Part shown: in pieces, positions 1 to 12,026 of the stretch
Position numbering within the stretch: the first letter of the stretch is position 1
Layout: every line of letters starts with the position of its first letter
Source of the DNA: Epiperipatus broadwayi
Lineage: Eukaryota > Onychophora > Udeonychophora > Euonychophora > Peripatidae
Direction of reading: 5' to 3'
NCBI GenBank assembly: GCA_028023455.1
Contig: JAQFVV010000285.1
Location: forward strand, 931,501 to 995,500
Length of the DNA: 64,000 bases
Program-made: the position numbers and the translations under genes
Notes under the pieces: model-generated
What the model was told of the DNA's origin: nothing
Database searches by the model: none
What the model saw: only the letters and a program-made list of their open reading frames with translations

Positions 1-670
1 AATGCATATTATTGGAAAATTTATATACCTTAAGAATAGATTTAATTTATTTATAAAAATGTATTATGGAAAGAAAACAGATCATACTTTTTTCTGTTTT
101 TTAAATGTCCATTAATGAAATAGTAATTTGATATTCAAATACACTGTATGGTTTTGTTTACTTTTTAAATTAATGGAAATAAATTTTAGATGTAGAATTG
201 AATTTTTTTTTATGAATGTCATGAGTACATGAGAATGTATACTTATATAATTAAGAAAACAGAAAACACTCTTCCTTAAGCAATGGATAAATAGTTTTCT
301 GTATGTTGACAAAGAGTCAAGAATAAAGTGAATCTTTTAATAACAACAACAAAAAAAGAATAAAGTGAATCCACTTTAAACTTACTGCCACCATTGGTTA
401 AAATTCAAAGTGATATTAAAATATCAGCCAGATGAAATATGGCATAAAAAAGTATTAGATTAATAATCTACTACATAAAATTATTAAAAGAAAGATTTTA
501 TCTCCACTCGTGTATAGTTTATTATTCATTTAATATTTAGTAATGTCATAGTATTTTCAGGCTGATATAGTAATTTCACTTAGAATGTTCACTAATATTT
601 TTAAAGGTATACTTAAAACACTCAAAGGTTCCAAGAATAGGGGGATTTATTTTATTCTCGAACCTTTGTC
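1..670. other. AT-rich intergenic DNA, no gene seen
   Basis: No convincing coding frame, RNA gene or element end is visible. A short direct repeat (aataaagtgaatc) occurs near 322 and 359. The segment ends in the short (TA)n tract that borders the family 1 array. Confidence 0.6.
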
Positions 671-834
671 AATATATATATATATGAAAAACAAAACAAG
701 TTTTATATATGTAAAAACCTGCTATCCCTTGTATTAATGATCAATAGATGGAGCTTTACCAAGACCTCCAAACAAGTGTATTTGTTTACATAAACGTCAG
801 AGTCAATATTTACTGTCTCTTTCATTTTGCTCCA

Positions 835-881
835 CCCTCAGATCAGCTGATTTCAAGCTGATTTGCTGTCATCAGTGAAGG
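835..881 (-). ncRNA. Hammerhead ribozyme, type I, family 1 unit A
   Basis: Read on the minus strand: stem I 5' strand CCUUCA, CUGAUGA box, stem II AGC/GCU with an AAAUCA loop, GAAA box, a 3-bp stem III closed by AGCU, then U16.1-C17 and stem I 3' strand UGAGGG. All conserved core bases are present. The stem II base pair next to the core (10.1-11.1) is a C/U mismatch, so activity may be reduced. Predicted cleavage is 3' of C17, between 841 and 840 on the minus strand. Confidence 0.75.
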
Positions 882-1442
882 GATAGGAGAAACTAGACTT
901 AATATTAACTCCAAGCGTTTATGCAAAACGTTTCTATCAGTTTGCAAGCATGAATTTTTTAGACACCTAAATGTCTTCAAACTCAGCCTATCAAACTAGA
1001 TAGCTATGTGGGTCTGATATCAGTTCAGTTTCTCCACATAATCAAAGCTTCTGCAATCTATATCATTGCAAGAAAACTTTAAAGGTACATTTATGAAAAA
1101 CAAAACAAGTTTTATATACATAAAAACCTGCTAGCTTGTATTAATGATCAATAAAGCTCCATCTATTGATAATTAATACAAGCGATAGCAGGTTTTTACG
1201 TATATAAAACTTGTTTTGTTTTTCATAAATGTACCTTTAAAGTTTTTTTGCAATGATATAGATTGCAGAAGCTTTGATTATGTGGAGAAACTGAACTGAT
1301 ATCAGACCCACATAGCTATCTAGTTTGATAGGCTGAGTTTGAAGACATTTATGTGTCTAAAAAATTCATGCTTGCAAACTGATAGAAACGTTTTGCATAA
1401 ACGCTTGGAGTTAATATTTAGGTCTAGTTTCTAACTTCTATC

Positions 1443-1489
1443 CCTTCACTGATGAGAGTAAATCAGCTTGAAATCAGCTGATCTGAGGG
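1443..1489 (+). ncRNA. Hammerhead ribozyme, type I, family 1 unit B (core intact)
   Basis: Stem I is CCUUCA (1443-1448) with UGAGGG (1484-1489), 6 bp including one G-U. The CUGAUGA box is at 1449-1455. Stem II is 1456-1459 with 1466-1469 around the loop AAAUCA. GAAA is at 1470-1473. Stem III is A-U, U-A, C-G closed by AGCU, ending at U16.1 (1482). H17 is C at 1483. Every nucleotide of the catalytic core consensus is present. Known hammerheads cleave after H17, so cleavage is expected between 1483 and 1484, yielding unit-length RNAs from a tandem transcript. Confidence 0.85.
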
Positions 1490-1858
1490 TGGAGCAAAAT
1501 GAAAGAGAAAGTGAATATTGACTCTGATGTTTATGTAAACAAATATGCTTGTTTGGAGGTCTTGGTAAAGCTCCATCTATTGATCATTAATACAAGTGAT
1601 AGCAGGTTTTTACGTATATAAAACTTGTTTTTTTTTTTTATAAATGTACCTTTAAAGTTTTCTTGCAATGATATAGATTGCAGAAGCTTTGATTATGTGG
1701 AGAAACTGAACTGATATCAGACCCACATAGCTATCTAGTTTGATAGGCTGAGTTTGAAGACATTTAGGTGTCTAAAAAATTCATGCTTGCAAACTGGTAG
1801 AAACGTTTTGCATAAACGCTTGGAGTTAATATTTAGGTCTAGTTTCTAACTCCTATCC

Positions 1859-1905
1859 CTTTCATTGATGAGAGCAAATCAGCTTGAAATCAGCTGATCT
1901 GAGGG
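1859..1905 (+). ncRNA. Hammerhead ribozyme relic, family 1 unit C (C3U)
   Basis: Same architecture as unit B, but the CUGAUGA box reads UUGAUGA at 1865-1871, so C3 is lost. C3 normally pairs with G8 in the active fold, so this copy is probably impaired. The GAAA box (1886-1889), stem III and the UC cleavage site are intact, and stem II AGC/GCU is preserved. Confidence 0.7.
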
Positions 1906-2016
1906 TGGAACAAAATGAAAGAGACAGTGAATATTGACTCTGATGTTTATATAAACAAATATGCTTGTTTGGAGGTCTTGGTAAAGCTCCATCTATTGAT
2001 CATATATATATATATA

Positions 2017-2824
2017 ATCTGAGGAAAACTGGTTTTCTGTTTTTAATTGTATATACATTAAATAATGGTAATTTCATGTTTATATTTGTTAATCTTTATT
2101 TAATTATTCTATCTACATTATTGTATAGTTGATTATTAGTTTAATAATTATTAATGCTAGATTCCATTTGGCTAAAGTAATAATTTCATTCTGAATTTTC
2201 ATCAAACATCAATAGCTCCAAGAATAGGTGGGTTCATTATGTTGTCAACTCTTTATCAACATACTGAGTATCCATAGCCTAAGAGATATGAATTTTTTTC
2301 ACTTTAGTTGAACATAATTATGTTATGCTAATTTCAAGTTAATATATATTATAAGATTAAGATTACGCAAAGACATTAGATTTTAATCTGATTTTTAAAA
2401 AAATCATTTTTTTCATTAATTTGTATGTTGTGAAAACTGCAGCTCAAATTAATGGTAATGTACTGTATTAATAAAACAAAACTTGATAAAATGAACAATA
2501 CTTAATAAACTTTTGGAACTATGACATTTTTTGGCTACTCTTTATTACTATCTTTTATAATTATGAGACCACAAAATTAATCAAAAATTTTTTTATTTAA
2601 ATATTCTCCAAGAAATGAACTAATAGCAAAGGTTGCAGTGAATCCAGGATTAATGATATTAAAATGTGAAAAAAATTTGTTGAAGGACATGACTTTGAAT
2701 TTATATGGCTGAATTCTGTTTAGTGGCATTTTAGTCAATATTTCAATAAAGTCTTTATATTATCGCTTTTATGTATTTCCATTTGAAATTAAAATCATTT
2801 ACACAACTTTGTAAAAAAATCTGT
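2017..2824. other. AT-rich intergenic DNA, nothing recognised
   Basis: Low-complexity AT-rich DNA without a sustained open frame or recognisable element. Confidence 0.5.
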
Positions 2825-2841
2825 AAAAAGTTGCTTTAACC

Positions 2842-2950
2842 TTGTCTTGCATTGGTGGTCGAGAGGTCAGCGCGACTGCCTTGCACTTGCAGGCAGTTGC
2901 CCGGGTTGCGGGTTTGCGTCCAGGCCGGTGCTATGACACTTAAAAAAAAA
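2842..2950 (+). mobile_element. tRNA-derived SINE, copy 1
   Basis: A short GC-rich body contains an A-box-like tggtcgagagg and a B-box-like gggtttgcgtcc, then ends in gctatgacactt plus poly(A). A 17-base target-site duplication, aaaaagttgctttaacc, flanks it at 2825-2841 and up to 2962. Tail, duplication and tRNA-like pol III boxes together define a SINE mobilised by a LINE machinery. Six copies occur in this window. Confidence 0.85.
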
Positions 2951-2962
2951 GTTGCTTTAACC

Positions 2963-3940
2963 AATTTCACCTTGGAATTTCATTTTTAAATAAAATACTT
3001 TTATAATATAACTGAATTATTTTCTTCTCGAAAATTGAGTAGCAATGGAATTCATATTCTATTGTGAATAAATTCAATCTATAAACTCTCTCGCACAGAC
3101 ATTTCAAATACAAACGTTTAGAAAAAGATAACCCTAATGTTAAGGTGTAAAAATCTCATTATAATTTTTTCTTTTTTTTTTAAAAAAAAAAATTTATGAC
3201 GATAATTATATTCCCAACAATAAGTAGAAAAAATCTTAATAAAAAGAAAACAACATAATGAGATAAAGAAGGTGCATCTTGTTCCATTAACAGGCACGCA
3301 AAAAAGACATTTGTAAAATTAGCGGCAGAGATGAAAAAAAAAGATAATTTCAAAGTAGCACAGTGGAACACTATTAAAATGTTCTTCCTATAAATTATAA
3401 CAAAGTATGATATATGGGCTTTCAAATATTTACAGCAACTTTATGATTTTGAAACTAAGTTGCATACGGTGCACTATAAACATTTAGTATTTATTTCTCG
3501 TTTTTTGTTTTTTTTTTACTTCTTTTTTTAAAAAAGAAAAGAGATTTAGTTCATTATCTGGTGATAGAATTTAAATTAGGTTACAAATTATTTATGTTTA
3601 AAAATAAAGATTTTAAAAGCTTTTTCATTAGTAGCCCATTGCTCTATAATAGACCCTCATAAAGTCAAAATGATGTAGAAGGCAATTCTCATCAGGTGTT
3701 CTAATCGCTGGTTGGTGAATATTTAAGCAGTTTACAATTAACTGATATCTAGTTAAGAATAATTAGATATCCATTTATTGTCCAATGCTTAATTGGTACA
3801 AGGGTTAGCTGTGGCCAGCTAAAAAAAAAAAAAAATACTCCAGTATGTGAAATAGCTAAAAAAAAAATCTCACTATACATTTAGTTAACCCAAGTTCAAA
3901 TCCAGGCTATAAATATAGAAGGCAATGTCCTATATCTTTA
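2963..3940. other. AT-rich intergenic DNA
   Basis: Poly(A)/poly(T) tracts and short open frames only. A minus-strand frame at 3180-3425 is low-complexity and looks like chance. Confidence 0.5.
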
Positions 3941-3983
3941 GCATGAATCATATATATATATATAAGCATATATATATATATAT

Positions 3984-4169
3984 TATTCTTTAAAATGAAA
4001 TATATTCAATTTATAAGACAACTATATACTTAAAATATATAAATAATAAATTTATTAATATCTAATCGATTTTCATTCAAAAATGAACCTTATCAAGATA
4101 TTATAACAATTTATATATTTTAAGTATATAGTTGTCTTATAAATTGAATATATTTCATTTTAAAAAATA
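3984..4169. mobile_element. Hairpin (foldback/MITE-like) element, 61-bp arms
   Basis: Arms at 3984-4044 and 4109-4169 are near-perfect inverted complements around a 64-base loop. (TA)n tracts lie outside both arms (about 3953-3982 and 4218-4230). No coding capacity. The structure fits a foldback element or MITE; no target-site duplication can be fixed because of the flanking TA repeats. Confidence 0.6.
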
Positions 4170-4230
4170 GTATATTAGAAAGACAACATAATTGTTTTAT
4201 AATGCCATCATTGTGAAATATATATATATA

Positions 4231-5100
4231 TGACTGATTTTAATCTCATACTGACTTTTCCAAGACCACATAGCTCACCTTCCACGAAATAGAGTTTGTT
4301 TGAGGATATTGTAGAGATGACAGAACATTTGGAAAAATACTGATACAAAGCTACATTTTATGCCTTGGCAAATGTATACAACTGTTACCAATTTTGGAAG
4401 AATGCAAATCTGAAAGATTTAATTGGTTACAGATATCTATCAAGTGACATTAGTAAGTTAATTGTAAATGCATCAATAAAAGTAGAAATGAAGTTGAAAT
4501 ATTGATACAGTAATACTGTTAATTATACATGGATACATGTATGTAAATAATAAATATGTATAGCCTGATTTATATATGTAAATTGAAATAGAAGTAACTA
4601 TTTTTACATGAATTATTAATAAATAATTCTTATATTTAATAAATATTAATAAAAATAGAGTGGCTACATATTCTTCAATGTTTTGATGTATTTAAGTGAA
4701 TAATAATACATAGATATAATAAATAATTAACAAATAGGTAACATGAAGATATCATTTTAATTAAAGCATATTTAAAATCTAGCTGATATATAAATATCAT
4801 GTTCAATTTCCAGCAATGTCAATGTTCTTTTAAATATATCAAATCTTTAAAAAACATGTGATTACCCTAATTTTTATAAACTAATTGGCTCTCCTCCTTG
4901 TTATGACACATTCCTTGTTCACTATAACAGAATGGTATTGTTACAAGTTTTAAATTGCAATTTTATTATGTGTTACTAACCTTCAGTTTTTTTTTTTTTT
5001 TTTACAATTCTTCCCATAGTGCATTTCTTGACATTTTATTTGAAGAAAATATTTGAAAAAAATCAATATGTTATGGACAGAATGCTTAGATCTAAAAAAT
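4231..5100. other. AT-rich intergenic DNA
   Basis: No gene or element recognised. Poly(T) at about 4987-5005. Confidence 0.5.
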
Positions 5101-5900
5101 ACTGCATTGTTTGACACCAAAAAATGTGACTTCTGGGCATTTATTTTTTTTCTGGTCTCATTTTCACACAAAACTTTTGATATAAACAAAATATAATTTT
5201 TAGCTTATTTATAAAATATTTTTGATTATTTTTACACACTAATTGGTTGAGTATTATTTAAACCAAAAATAAATACATATGTAAAACTTCACTCTATTTT
5301 TAATCTTGTGGTTTTAGAAGCAGAAGTTAATAAACTTGACCATAGAGTCTTGCATTGATGGTCGAGAGGTCAGCGTGACTGCCTTGCACTTGCAGGCAGT
5401 TGCCCGGGTTGCCAGTTTGCATCCCGGCCGATGCTATGACACTTAAAAAAAAACTTGACCATAATGTAATGAAAGAAAATAAAAGCCTTTTATATCATTA
5501 ACTGTCAGAATTGACATAATATTAAAATCTTTCCAATATCATAATTAAAATCCAAAGCGCATGTGCAACAGATTAATGCTGTTTAAATATTATAGTTTAT
5601 AAAAAACATAGCGCTATATAAAATAATTGACTTATTTACATAATTATTATAAAAAAAATACCAGATTTTAAAACAATACTCAATACATTTATCATAAATC
5701 TGCTTTCAATCATTTTTATAAAATAAATTAAAATGAAAAACATTTTATTTGTTTTGTGAAAGAATGAAAACACTAATTTGGTTGATGCTGTGTATAATAT
5801 ATTGTTTGATTTACAAGACAGTTTTTAAATATTTAAAAATGTCAAATGTGATTTTTTTAGAAAATCCAATTTATTGAAATTTAGTATAAAATAAAGATTT
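5100..5900. repeat. Old duplicated segment, copy 1 (paralogue of 38600-39120)
   Basis: Several anchors match in order with 38600-39120: a tctggtctcattttcac-like block, gaagttaataaact, cagattttaaaaca, tatcataaatct and a closing aatgtcaaat block. The two copies are diverged and gapped. Copy 1 contains SINE copy 2, which is missing from the paralogue. It may be a segmental duplication or an unnamed old repeat. Confidence 0.6.
5345..5450 (+). mobile_element. tRNA-derived SINE, copy 2
   Basis: Same family as copy 1 (A-box ggtcgagagg, tail gctatgacactt plus poly A). A 13-base target-site duplication, aaacttgaccata, lies at 5332-5344 and 5451-5463. The paralogous segment near 38822-38850 shows the site without a SINE, which independently confirms the insertion boundaries. 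Confidence 0.88.
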
Positions 5901-8900
5901 TATATAGTAGTAAAGGTTGAACATTTTCAAAAACTATCATTACATGGAACAAAATAAAACATTAAATTGTTAACTAGTTAATATGTATTGATGTGTGATT
6001 ATTGTTTATTAATGGCTAAAGGAAAATGTTTAATTCCATTTTAATTTATATTTATGTAAGATTTTTGTCACAAAATTCTGTAAAGCATATTGTAAAAAAT
6101 GAACTGCCATCTTATGAAAAATTCAACAGATGAATATCTCTGGCCATGTTTGTAGTTTACTTAACAAATATAAACACATCAAGTGAGCTGGAGATTTAAA
6201 ACACCTGTATTTTCATGCAAAAATAGTCACAATTTTCTATTTATATTATATTGTAATGGTCAGATTTGTACATTCACATAAAAAAATCCAGAGGCCAGGC
6301 AAAATTACACCAAAACTGACCAAAATGAGATGGTAAGATACTGAATCCAACCAAGCTTTGACTCATTTACCAATACTCTGTGATTTTACACCTTCTGAAT
6401 GACATTTCTGAAGTTACAGTCAATCTCAATTTCTTTAGTGATCTAGCTCTGAATAAGAAGAAACATGAGATGCAAGAATCAACTAACAACTCAACTAAAG
6501 GGTTAACCTTTTAACTGACAATTAATTTTATTGGCCGAGTGAGGTAAAACTCTAAACTTTTAATTGGTCAATTCACAAACTCAACCGTAAAAATATATTC
6601 ATCTTTTAATATTATATTAACTTTAGTTTCGTTTGTAAAAAGTATATTAATAATTTGTCAGGTTATGAAAGTGAATGAACGTTTTTTCAAAAATAAATTT
6701 TTATTTATAATTATAAAAATATTCAATAATGGAAAATCTAAAATGAATGTTAGTAACCTACTAAAAAGTGTTGCTGATGTCAGTGATTTCTTTTTCAATT
6801 CTACGTTGCAGATAAGTAAATAATTTTTACTAAAATCTTAAATATTTTTCTATAATAATTTTATTTTTAGCATATTTTATTAAAATAATTTATAATATGT
6901 CAAAAAATACTTTTAAAATGGTCTAAAACATTCATTTATCACTTTTGAAATGAAACAAAAGAAATCATACCGGTAAAAATTATTGACAAGCAGTTTACTT
7001 TGTTCTTGATGGTTAACAGCCAATCAGCATCAAGGACGGACTTCCCTCTTCCATTGTTAAACTTAAAATTTGAATATATTTGATTTTTTATTTTGTAAAA
7101 TAATTCAGAAGAGGGCAGCATCTTATGGAACTTATTTTAACCTTTAAAAAGAGTGCAAAATCTTAATGGGAGCATTAAAAATGATGGAATTTGAGTGACT
7201 TGAAGCCGGTTCCAGTTTTGATCAGAGAACCCCATCAAAAAAAAATCATAATGATTTTTTTTATTAATAAAGCTTAACTTAAATGAACAAAAAATTATAG
7301 GTCATTGTTATCATAATTTAATGAAAACATATGAACAAAAACTACTATAAGAATGACTTAGTTTAAAAAAGAATGTTATTAATAAAATTTCATAGAAACA
7401 TGATTTATTAATTCACAAATGTTGAAATAATTTCTTAAAGATACAGTGGGATTCTAAACAATTCTGATACATTATGTTTCACATGCACACACATGCACAT
7501 GCAATTATGAACTTTGTCAACTTAGTTTTTTTTTAGGTAAACATAATTGGAAGAATATTTATTTCATTATATAAATTTATTAATTGTAAAATAGATAATT
7601 TTTTTTTAATATATGTAAATAAATTTAGTTTAAATTTTCATTCATTAAATCTGACTTTGTATTCTTTATTATTATTTAGTTTAAATACTATTTATTTCCA
7701 TATCACATATTTGATCACAAAGGCATATTTTGAACTCTGAGATATATTTTATTTAGATTTTAACTGAAATGGATATATATTGAAAAAGGAGTATTTTATT
7801 TAATCATCAGGCCCAAATAAAATTTATCAAATGCACATACATTAAAAAGATACATGCAATATTTATATACAAGATATATATTGTAATATTGTAGATAGTA
7901 GCCAATTAAGACCATCCCAATATTACAAGCTTATACATAAGTAAAATTGTAATGGAGAAACAATAGATTTAATTTTTCCATATGTAGTTTTAATGCGAAA
8001 AATTAATTTATCTAAAAGTTTACATTTTTTAAAATGATAATATGATAGTTACCAAATATTATTTTTTATAATAATGTGAATATTATTTTATTATGGTCAA
8101 TGAATGTAAAAAAAAGAGAAGTATATGACAAAATTAACAATTTTTTTTGTTTTCTGTAATTTTAATTACCTACAAGGTTTGGTTTTAGTTTTGTGAAACA
8201 AAGTACTAGGAAAAAATTTCTTTTTAGTAAGTTCTGAAAAAATTTATAAAACAATTTTAATTTTAACTTTTTAGATGTATAAATAAAGTTTAAAAAAAAA
8301 GAAAAATTATAATAATAATAAGATTTCAACATTCTGTTAAATTTTGTTTTAATTAATCATATTTGTTTTCTTCTTTTTAATTTGTCACTTTCCAATTCAT
8401 TAAACAGTGGTTATCAAATCAGAGTAATTAAAAGATTAACTTTTTTTCATAAGAAAAAACAAGTACAGGGAAACTTTTTTGATTATTTTGAAAGGGAAAA
8501 ATAACTAAATAATCTTTTTCATAAAAAAAATGGTCAGTGTTTTAATTTGGTCAGTTAGGAGACAAGATTGTGATTGGTTGAACACAGGATTGTTACAAAT
8601 AATAGAAAAAATGGTAAATCATTAGACTTTAGTGTCTGTAAAGAGTGGTCAGGCTAGGTTCACCTGTTGAGGATAGCAATAGCAGTGATTGTTGGTGCAG
8701 CTATTGAGGACAGCAGTAGTAGTGATTTTTAAAACAGCTATTAAACAGATGCAGAAGTTTAGCTATTTAAAATGTTTTCTAAACTGAAGACAAATATGTG
8801 CTAAGCTTATCTAAAAGCTAAATATGATTTACATTCATATAACCAGCTCACTAGGAAAATATAAAAGATAAAGAGAATATTCCTAAAGGCAACAATTTTT

Positions 8901-11790
8901 GTTTTCATCCAAGATCATGACTGCCTCTGTCTTTATGTGTTATCCTCAAAAATAATTTTAAAAATAGACACATATGTTAGCCTGACTAGGAAATAAATAG
9001 ATGAAAGAAAATGGAAAAATTCATCCTGTGTAAAACCAGAAAATATTGTATAGCAGAATAGATAAAATAATTGTGTATATTAGCATGAAATGGAGAAGCA
9101 TTTAAAAAGAAAACCTACATAGAATCTGAAAGAATAAAAAAACAAGGTAAAAGATATTTTTAATTTTTACATTATCTTTACATTTATAAATAAATTTTTA
9201 TAGAAATAATACTTGTTCATAATGATATTTTTATTAATTTAATATTTTCTTGTGAAACATGTATTTTTTATTATTCATTTATTTTTTCTTCAAAGTTATA
9301 AAAAATAGTTTTTTAAGGTAATTTAATTTTTATTAATTTAACATTTTCAGGCAAAAAAATGTTTTTTTTAGTCATTTGATTGTTCCTTCAAAATTATAAA
9401 AATAGTTTTTAGGTAATTTAATTTTTATTAAATTTAACATTTGTTTAAAACATGTTCTTTAATTAATTTATTCAAAGAGTTAAGCTAATTTAAAATTTTT
9501 ATCTCTGTGAAAAGTTAATTTTCAATATTAGTTATTGAAAATTAAACAAATTCATGAAAGTAAAAGTTAATTGATTTAATAAATAAAAATTCACAACCAT
9601 TTTTTTATGAAATTACATTGTATGATAAAACTGTATAGATATGAATTATCATATTATCATGCATTTTTTTAAATTTTCAAGTATTAAGCAGTTAGCTTAT
9701 TAAATATTTGTCAAAAATATTCTAGTATCAACATTTTATTCCTCCATCTATCTGTTTTATGAATATGTCATGTGTGTGACTGAATTGTTTAATATCTTAA
9801 TATTGTAGAGATTTTTAAATTGACTTAGTAAAGCTATTTAATTACAGCAGAATGAGCTTATAACTTTACTTTTTTGTTCACAATTACAAGTTCTTGAGCC
9901 TTATGATATTGAGATCGTCTTTGAGAACAATAATGATTAATTTATATAGATTTTGGGGTTTATGTTGGTGTTTGATCACTCAGATAGTATCTCTGGATGC
10001 TTTAAATGTATCATTTTAATGTCCATTCATTGTATTTTGTTTTTTATTAAAAATTGAAGTTAAAATGGCCCTGCACACCCATTGCATCTTATGGCCCAAG
10101 TATTGATAATGATTAGCATGTATCAGTATCCCAAAATTCTTTTTATTATGAATAATAAATTAGCACTTGCATATATGTGTGTAGATAATTGTTTATATTA
10201 TGCTCTAAGTTTGACATTATCCATCTATGTAGCCTGCTTATAATATACCTCTTTCTCATCCAGTCATGAGATGACTGCTAATTATTGATTTAGCTGTTTA
10301 TATATAATGCTGAATAATTATTTATTATTATTAGCTGTAATAACTACTTATATAGTTTTGTTCCATACTGATTCACTGTTCTTATTTACATATTCATTTC
10401 ATATTATGTATTATTTGGAAAGGATGGTATTGATATGTATGCTATCACTCCATATTACCACTATGTTTTATACCTTTACAAAACAAATATTTAAAGAATA
10501 TTTACATTACATAAAATATATTAAAATTTACTTATATTATTAACTTCGCTAAATTCAAACTCAGTCTTCAGAAACATAATGACTATTCATTTAAATTAAA
10601 TGTAATTCGGCTGCAAGAAAATGTACCATTTGCTTCCATGCTGCATTTTACCTGTATTTATCATCCTTTTGAATATATAAGAACAAGCTAAAACATGTTC
10701 AAAAACTATACAGGAGTATTTAAAAACAAGAATAAGTAAAACTTATAAGTTTATTTTTCTTATAACAGTCATTCAGGATTCTGGATTTAACTTTATTTAA
10801 CAACATTGAACTTTCGTTATGCTGAGTGAGTAGAAAAAAGCTATTGACTGCAATTCTTAATCTGGATACCTGGAATCAACCATTATACCACTTAAATATG
10901 CATTTATTATTTCCATATAAAATAAATGAAACTATGGCTATGGATGTTGGGTTTTCAAAAAAATTTTAAAATCAAAATTCATTTTCATTAATACTCATGA
11001 TATAAAGGAAGATTTTTTTTTTTTTTTTCAAATTGTCAGTCAAAACAAAAAGAAAAAAATAATAATGGAAAATGTAATATTTATTAAATGGAAGTATTTA
11101 TACTGAAAAAAGTAAAATAAAACATGCAATTATTAAATAATGATAGATAATTATAAGTAGTTTTAAGTTAATGATTTACTCATGTCAATCAGGCTTATTT
11201 GTTCATAGTTAGTCCTTCTTTTGATTGCTGAGGATTCGATTTTGTGTAGGTGAACTTATATTATATATGTAGTTGTTTCTTCACTTCAAATAGTTAAAAT
11301 ATATCTGTATTTACATGGAAAATGATATTCCAAATGTTTTTATAGATTTAGGGATCAGTCTCAAAATCAGTCATCTCTGTAGAAATTAGAGTTTTATTGA
11401 ATCAGGATTTTCTAGAGTTAGTCAAAAAAGTAGCAGTTATAATTATCTCCTATTGGAAAAATATATTTATGCTAGAGAACTTTGGAGATAAGTGTCTCTT
11501 ATATTTATAACATTGACCATATATAGAATTGTATTTTTTAGCATTTTAGAGATTAGTAGTTGGCTGTACAGCAGCTGCACTCAATTATAAAACTACATCA
11601 ATATTATAAGAGTCGTAAAGATTAATATTTACAATTAATTAAAGAAACCTTGGGTAATTCATAAATAATTATTAATTTCTTTTGTGAGATTGTAGAAATG
11701 GCTTTATATATAAAAAAATCATAAAAATTTTCCCATCTTATATTTTTATTATATCCGTTGTTTATGAAATCTTCAGTTTAACAGACATAT
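5464..11790. other. Long AT-rich intergenic DNA
   Basis: No convincing gene, RNA gene or named element. A minus-strand frame at 6939-7121 is somewhat less AT-biased but has no recognised domain. A 40-bp tandem pair (ttgaggatagcaatagcag and a variant) lies near 8666-8725. The frame at 10307-10543 is AT-driven low complexity. Confidence 0.5.
9228..9480. repeat. Tandem repeat, about 100 bp unit, about 2.5 copies
   Basis: The blocks taatttaatttttattaa and ttataaaaatagttttt recur with a period near 100 bp. The copies have drifted. No coding or ribozyme motif seen. Confidence 0.5.
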
Positions 11791-12008
11791 ATCATCATCA
11801 ATTTCAACTATTATCGATCCACTGCAGGATGAAGGTTTTTCTAAGTTATATCCATCTTCTCATCTTTAATCTCTCTTCCATTCCCTCCCACACAACCTTT
11901 ATTGTCATCATCCATTTCATGTGTGACCTCTTTCTAGGTCTTTTACAATAATCTTGGAATATAAATTAAGATTTCAACTATTACATCTATTATCATCTAT
12001 TCTAGCAA
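11791..12008 (-). mobile_element. RTE-type LINE, 3' end fragment
   Basis: Read on the minus strand this matches the last 220 bp of the LINE at 12027-13262 and of the copy at 14512-16258. It ends in (TGA)n at 11791-11803 and is cut at a (TA)n tract where its relatives continue. It lies tail-outward next to a plus-strand copy. Confidence 0.75.
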
Positions 12009-12026
12009 TATATATATATATATATA

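Larger units (their letters stand above)
686..2002. repeat. Family 1 hammerhead satellite array, three units of about 415 bp
   Basis: Unit A (686-1152) is inverted relative to units B (1153-1566) and C (1567-2002). B and C are in direct tandem: the motif gatagcagg recurs at 1184 and 1598, and aaagctccatctattgatc at 1567 and 1983, giving a period of 414-416 bp. A and B form a near-perfect palindrome with arms of about 468 bp around a 12-base spacer at 1153-1164. Each unit carries one hammerhead ribozyme in the unit's sense direction. The array is bordered by (TA)n on both sides (about 671-685 and 2002-2016). I see no coding potential. Unit size, tandem order and ribozyme type match retrozymes or hammerhead satellites of other animals; the family name is inference. 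Confidence 0.85.

Noticed and set aside
3686-3715. Further CUGAUGA-like boxes (minus strand at 3690, 7805, 23326, 63148 and in family 3 near 25680 and 26217)
   Set aside because: No GAAA box at the right distance and no pairing stems, so not hammerheads.
10307-10543. 78-residue hydrophobic frame
   Set aside because: AT-driven codon content (L, I, Y, F), no acceptor or poly(A) context, no family.
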